Positions 58,991 to 64,000 of a DNA stretch of 64,000 nucleotides are shown in pieces (position 1 is the first letter of the stretch; each line of letters opens with the position of its first letter). The stretch is taken from positions 149,005,610-149,069,609 of the forward strand of contig RSEF01000001.1 in assembly GCA_003993805.1 (NCBI GenBank), in the 5' to 3' direction. The notes below the pieces were generated by a model, which was not told the origin of the DNA, made no database searches, and saw nothing but the letters and a program-made list of their open reading frames with translations. This DNA is from Himantopus leucocephalus (taxonomy: Eukaryota > Chordata > Aves > Charadriiformes > Recurvirostridae). A program made the position numbers and the translations under genes.

Positions 58991-61900
58991 TGTATAGACC
59001 TGCAAAATTTATGCATACATTTTATGTACAGATTAGGCACGTACTGGAATATGTTAAGGCACCTACAACTGTTTTGTAACTTCTGGAAATTGGATTCATG
59101 GTTATGATAGAGGTAACATGGATTGTATATAAACTAACAGCAGTGCTTGCCATTGCCTGTTAAGGCGGCCAGTTCCCACCAGCTCCATCTCTCCCTCTGT
59201 ATCACATCCATACACGTGTATGTGTTCACAGTCTTGTAAGACTGATATTCCTGCAAAAAATTGCCCTTAGACTAAAAAATTAGGGGTTTTAGTTCTCTGT
59301 TAACCACTGGTTAACTAATGCAGCAGGTAATTCTTTGTGCCTGCCATCAGAGCAAGTAACTTGTCTGTCAAAATGTTGTTACTTTTTGGAACCTTCTGTC
59401 TTTGAGACATTTACCTTTATGGGAACAAAATACTCCTGAGTTTCTCCTTTTGCTGCCTAACATAAATAGCTGAACAGTAAATAGAGCATTAAGGAGACCA
59501 AAGACATTGATCCTCTAGTGAGTATGTTAAACATGAGGCTGAAGACCCCAGATCCTGGATGAGAGTTTTAGGTACTGAACTGTTGGTTACAAGAGCACTT
59601 GCTTCATCTTCATCAAAGGACAGGCAGTCCTTTGAACTTCAGTGATTATTTAATTGGTTTTGTTTTTCTACCCTAAATGAAACACACCAAGTGGAATATT
59701 TTGCTCAACTTGAAACAAAGGCTTAATGTCAGCAGGAAAAACAAAATAAAAATAATAAATAAGTAAATATAGTTCAATTCAAAAAATATTTTCATTATTT
59801 AGGTTCAAAGAAAGGACTAACAGAAAGGACAAAAACAATGACTGAAAATAAATGATTTATATGACCCTTTTACTGCTTCATAAAAAACCACATCCCTCTT
59901 AGGGCTTAGTTTCACAAACAGCTTAATCTGATCTTAAGCCTCGTTGCTGTCCAAAGTCTTCTCACCTCTGCTTCTGCCCTCCCCGTTGTGTTTCTTTACC
60001 TGCTTCCCAGGTGTTCGTACAATGTGCACATCAGCCAGGCAAGCTCAGCCCAGCCATTTCCCCAGGTGGCCGCACTGTCTTCTGCGGATGGAAGGAAAAT
60101 GGAGAATACCTTTTGTCTTTTTGGCACTATGACCACAGAGCAGTTTAGCCCAGTTGTGAAACTGTGGTTTGTCTCTCAGTAAATGTCTTTTCTCCAGTGT
60201 GCTTTCCTATCCTGAGAAATGTCAGCTATAGTTTCAACATGATGCTGCATTTGTGTTTTATAAAAACAATACTTGGTTGATTGAAGCAAGCCTAGTCGTT
60301 GGGCTTTACAGCTGTCAGCATAAGCATCTCTGGAGTAGTTCTTTATGAGAACTTTCCAGATCATCTGAGTTTAAGATTTTTTATGGTTTTAATGGAATAC
60401 TTATAAAAACAATTTGTTTGTTTTCCATGAAACTTCTGGTTTTGTTTTGTGATTAGATTGTAAATGTCACCAGAGGACTGCTAGGTATCTTGCTGGTTAG
60501 TTTCTCAACAATGAGCTTCAAAGCACAGTGGGACAAAAAACTTTAAAACAATATTTTAATAAGAAACACGAGTATTTCAAACTTTTAAAAAGGTTTACTT
60601 TTAGTCACGATTGGGGCAGATAGTTTTATCAGCCTGACCCAAAGCAGTTTAGCTATCTTCGCCCAATCGATTCTTCATTCACAGAATTCCTAGGTAGGCA
60701 GAGTAAGTTGCTGTATTTTTGCACTGACCTTTGTTTAACCTGCTCTGAGACTGCCTCTAAACACAGGTCTCTTGGTTAGAGATAGATGTGGAATGCAAAC
60801 AAAAACAAAGCCTCTGGCACACTTGAAATGGGAGATGACCATTCCTTTTTCTTTTGCACTAATTCAGAATAAAGGAATTGTAGATGATCCATTCAGACGG
60901 TAAGCTGATTAATATCACATATTTCCAAAGGCACAGTTTGTCATAATAGATAAAATCAGTTTTATGCTTAGACTAGATAAAGTCTGAAAAAGCTTTATTC
61001 CAAGAGTTGCTTTTGCTCTACAGAAGACTACATTGGATAACCCATAATATCAAACAGGGATATGAAATGAAAGAACTTTGAATCCATGACTGTCATTCAG
61101 CCTAGACATCCATAAAAAGAAAGGGAAGATATGTTTTTATAAATGCACATTAATCATTATCCTTTGTATTTCCATTAAATAAATAAATGCAACACGGATG
61201 ATGGTAGAATATGTCTTCAATGTATCATGACTCTACGTAGAAAAGTTATTCGCTTTACAACATGGAGTAATTAAAAAATAAGTAGGCCCCTCTCTTTTGA
61301 TGAGTATAATCCTTTAATTCATTTAGAGACTCTAATCCAAGAAAATGTTTTTCACATTGACATGACAATGAAGAAAGTTTTCCTAGACTAAACAGGTACT
61401 GGCCGTTATATGTCATCATTTTCAAATTTTTTTTTCCCTCAATTTCTGAGTTTGGTGTAAGAAGGAATGCAGGCTCAAAATTTAGAGTGAAATATGTGGC
61501 AATGATGTTACGGTTGTCCAGTGGAATCATTGCAATTTGGTTTTCTGGTGGTTTTGTTTATTTGTGAGCGTATACTAGTTTTATAACCATCAACTCAAAC
61601 CTGTGAAGAATCTCTTCTTTACCTGTATGGCCACAGCTGCAAAGAAATTAGTTTTTGAGGCATTGAGACCATTTTAAAATAGTAAAGCTCAAACTCAAAT
61701 TCATATCTCGCTTTCCAAAGACCAGACTCTTTCTACAACCTACTTTCTTCCATTTTGCATAACCAGCGGAGGACTAGTGAATAAAAAATACTCTGGTTCT
61801 GATGAATTTACCCCAGATAGTGTAGTCTCGAAAAAGCAGGGCATATCTAATTTAGGGTGTCTTATTTTGCTTGTCATTTAGAGATTATTTGCCAAAAAGA

Positions 61901-63822
61901 CATGTGCATTTCCACTAGTGAACAAATTTGCCTCACCCGTAAGGAATCTCAGGGGGCAAGTTTTGCTCCTGCAAGGAAAATTCTGCTGAGACACTAAAAA
62001 ATCCTTTGATTCCAGTATATTAGTTGGGGAAGTTTTCGTGGGTATGAATCTAGCCCTCTGACACTCTGTTTGCCTTTGAATTAGCCAGAGAAGCTCCCCT
62101 GTAACCTTGAACCTCTAGCCATGTTGTAGTTGTGTGATTTCCCAAACATCTGCTGGGGACTTTGAAACCACCACATTCATTTTCTTATGACCTAAGCTGC
62201 AATTTAACTCAGGTCTCTGAAGATGAAAGCCAAGGAAGCCTCTGCAGAGAGCAGAACACTTTCCAAAGCAGTTCTCAGCTCGTGGAGCTGGGAACAGCTG
62301 GCCAGTTCTCCCCTTTGGGCCAGGAGGGCTTGTTGTTTCCAGATCGCTGTCAGACATCTGAGGAACCCCCATTTTTCTTTTTTTTCTATGCCCACTCCCT
62401 GAGGCAAAGGCCAGCAGTCCCTCCCGATCTGTCTGGAAAACCTGAAAAGAACCCTGAAATAATTTTTTTTTTCAGTAAAATGTCTGAGGTCTTCAGATAT
62501 TACAGAAATAGAAATAAATTCCCTTCAAAAGCAGCAGGACAAGAAACAGTCCTTGCTTGCTTGTTTGTTTGCAGTAGAAAATGCCATATTTTTTGCTAAA
62601 TTGTAACAAGGCCTCCGAGTCAGTTTTAGAATAGGCACAGAAGAGAATTTTATAAAAATGATACCAACAAACAAAGCTTTAGGTTTGAAGGAGTTCTGGA
62701 CATGAGTTTTTAAGGAACTTGTAGACGCCAAAACTAATTGTATTGATGTCAGTGAAATTTTTTACAGAAAGATGTCCCCAGGTCCAGCATAAAGTCTCAG
62801 GCAATAGATGTCTCAGATTAAGGAGTCAACATTGATCTGGGATGGACAAGCCCAGATTTAAGTCTGCTCTCTGCATGATTCAGAGCCTCCCACAGTAAAA
62901 GTGAACGACGCAGTCGCCAGACTTTTCTAATGCAGCTCTCAGTCTCTTTTAATGAACTCCTTGGAAAGAGGGCTTGTTTTTAATGTGGAAAAATGTAGAA
63001 TGTAAAACCTCAAGTATTTTCACCAGACAGAACTCGCATTCCTTGGCCAGCCCCAGCTGGAAGTTATTGTCAAGGTTGCTGTTCATCAAAGGACTCAAGC
63101 AGAAGGCAGAGCCTTATACTGGTATTTCTGTAGCACCTGTACAGCGGAGCCCTGCTCTATGCCTGTGGCTCTTTGCTCTGACATATGACTCCCCAGAAAC
63201 ACACAAGTAAATAATATTCAATGCTAATCTCACAAATAGTCCCTTTAGGGCCACAGCTAATATGGTGCACTTAAAGTTAGGCATGTGCTCAATTATAAAG
63301 TTATTACTGAATCAGAGGCCTTGTAGGCTGAAAATTTGATTGAGTATTTCAACTTGAGAAAAGCTCCCAGATTAAATGGGGATTTTTTTCATACAAACCT
63401 CAGACATATCAAATAATTTTGGAATATTCTTTTCACTTTTAATAAGCTTGTGCAAGTTATAACATTGGAAATGTTTTCAAATGAAATTTATAAAGAGTAT
63501 ACTTTTCAGATTTCAAAGAAGAGAAGTCTGCAGTCAGTGTGTAAGAAATGCAAATTTTTTTCCAAACGTTTTGTTTTTCTTAGTCTAGAGTTTTTTAAGT
63601 TAAGATTTAATTAATACTTTATTATTCGAACCAACCACAGTATTAAATGAAACAACGTTGACTTAACCTTCCTGTAACTCTATGTTTCATGACAGTTACC
63701 CCAAAGTTAGTTAGTTAATTAGATCTGCTCGACAAAACAAATTCATGATGTAAGCGGTGATAGAAATAACACTTTGAGTGGAAGCTACTCAAAAATTCTG
63801 TGAAGTGTTACTGTAATTAAGT

Positions 63823-63840
63823 GCCAAAGTCGACTTTGGC
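63823..63840. repeat. Perfect 18-bp palindrome
   Basis: GCCAAAGTCGACTTTGGC is its own reverse complement. It lies 77 bases before the right arm of the inverted repeat, at the change from AT-rich to GC-rich sequence, so it may mark the edge of the unclassified element. That link is inferred. Confidence 0.85.
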
Positions 63841-63917
63841 GGGAGCAGACCTCAGTATCGACACAGAAGGAGTTGCGCCCACGTGCAGTGGATGCGATTG
63901 TTGCGCCTGACTGACCC

Positions 63918-64000
63918 CATCTGGAATTCCCCACTCTTTGGTGGAATTTCAATCCACTGGTGAAACTGGAGCCGGGGCAGGGGAAACGTGTGCACTGGAC
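63918..64000 (-). repeat. Right arm of an 83-bp inverted repeat, cut by window end
   Basis: This is the reverse complement of 58536-58618 with three C/T differences. Matching continues to the last base of the window, so the repeat probably extends further. On this side there is no CR1 next to it. Instead, sequence at 63841-63917 continues with CG-containing, non-CR1 DNA that may be part of the same unclassified element. Confidence 0.9.

Larger units (their letters stand above)
58894..63917 (+). other. MID1: MID1 intron after codon 252, right part
   Basis: Non-coding, AT-rich, with only short chance frames. It contains a three-unit local repeat at 58936-58990 and an 18-base palindrome at 63823-63840. 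Sequence from about 63840 onward becomes more GC-rich as it approaches the right arm of the inverted repeat. No MID1 exon, RNA gene or other recognisable repeat was found. Confidence 0.8.

Noticed and set aside
63868..63890. Sequence faintly like a retroviral tRNA primer-binding site (GCGCCCACGTG)
   Set aside because: The match is short and imperfect, and no LTR ends, polypurine tract or viral coding sequence is visible nearby.

Overview
The window looks like chromosomal DNA from a bird. The coding sequence is almost identical to vertebrate MID1. The recognisable interspersed repeats are CR1 LINE fragments. Repeat density is low, and there are no SINE arrays of mammalian type. No operon-like organisation, tRNA, rRNA, CRISPR array or intact mobile element is visible. 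The species cannot be fixed from the sequence alone.

The only gene I can support is MID1 (midline-1/TRIM18) on the + strand, represented by two coding exons. The first coding exon (21727-22386) encodes residues 1-220: the RING finger, B-box 1 and B-box 2. It is preceded by a probable 56-base untranslated stretch that starts at a splice acceptor after 21670. The second (50588-50683) encodes residues 221-252, the start of the coiled coil. The intron between them is 28,201 bases in this assembly. No later MID1 exon (rest of coiled coil, COS box, fibronectin III, PRY/SPRY) was found up to base 64000, so the gene continues beyond the right edge.

Layout: 1-21670 is non-coding 5' flank or upstream intron. 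It holds a GC- and CpG-rich block at about 10040-10640 and a degenerate CR1 at about 16556-17560. 21671-22386 is the first coding exon. 22387-50587 is the intron, with a GC-rich block near 22830-23260, two 100-base assembly gaps, an old CR1 fragment and AT-rich microsatellites. 50588-50683 is the second exon. 50684-64000 is the next intron, with a young-looking CR1 3' end and an 83-base inverted repeat whose right arm runs off the window.

I found no undescribed coding system. The observations most worth checking are the inverted repeat joined to a CR1 end, a perfect 26-base palindrome carrying GATA-type motifs, the CpG-rich block upstream of MID1, the CR1 copy that lacks its 3' end, and two direct duplications that flank single Ns and look like assembly errors.
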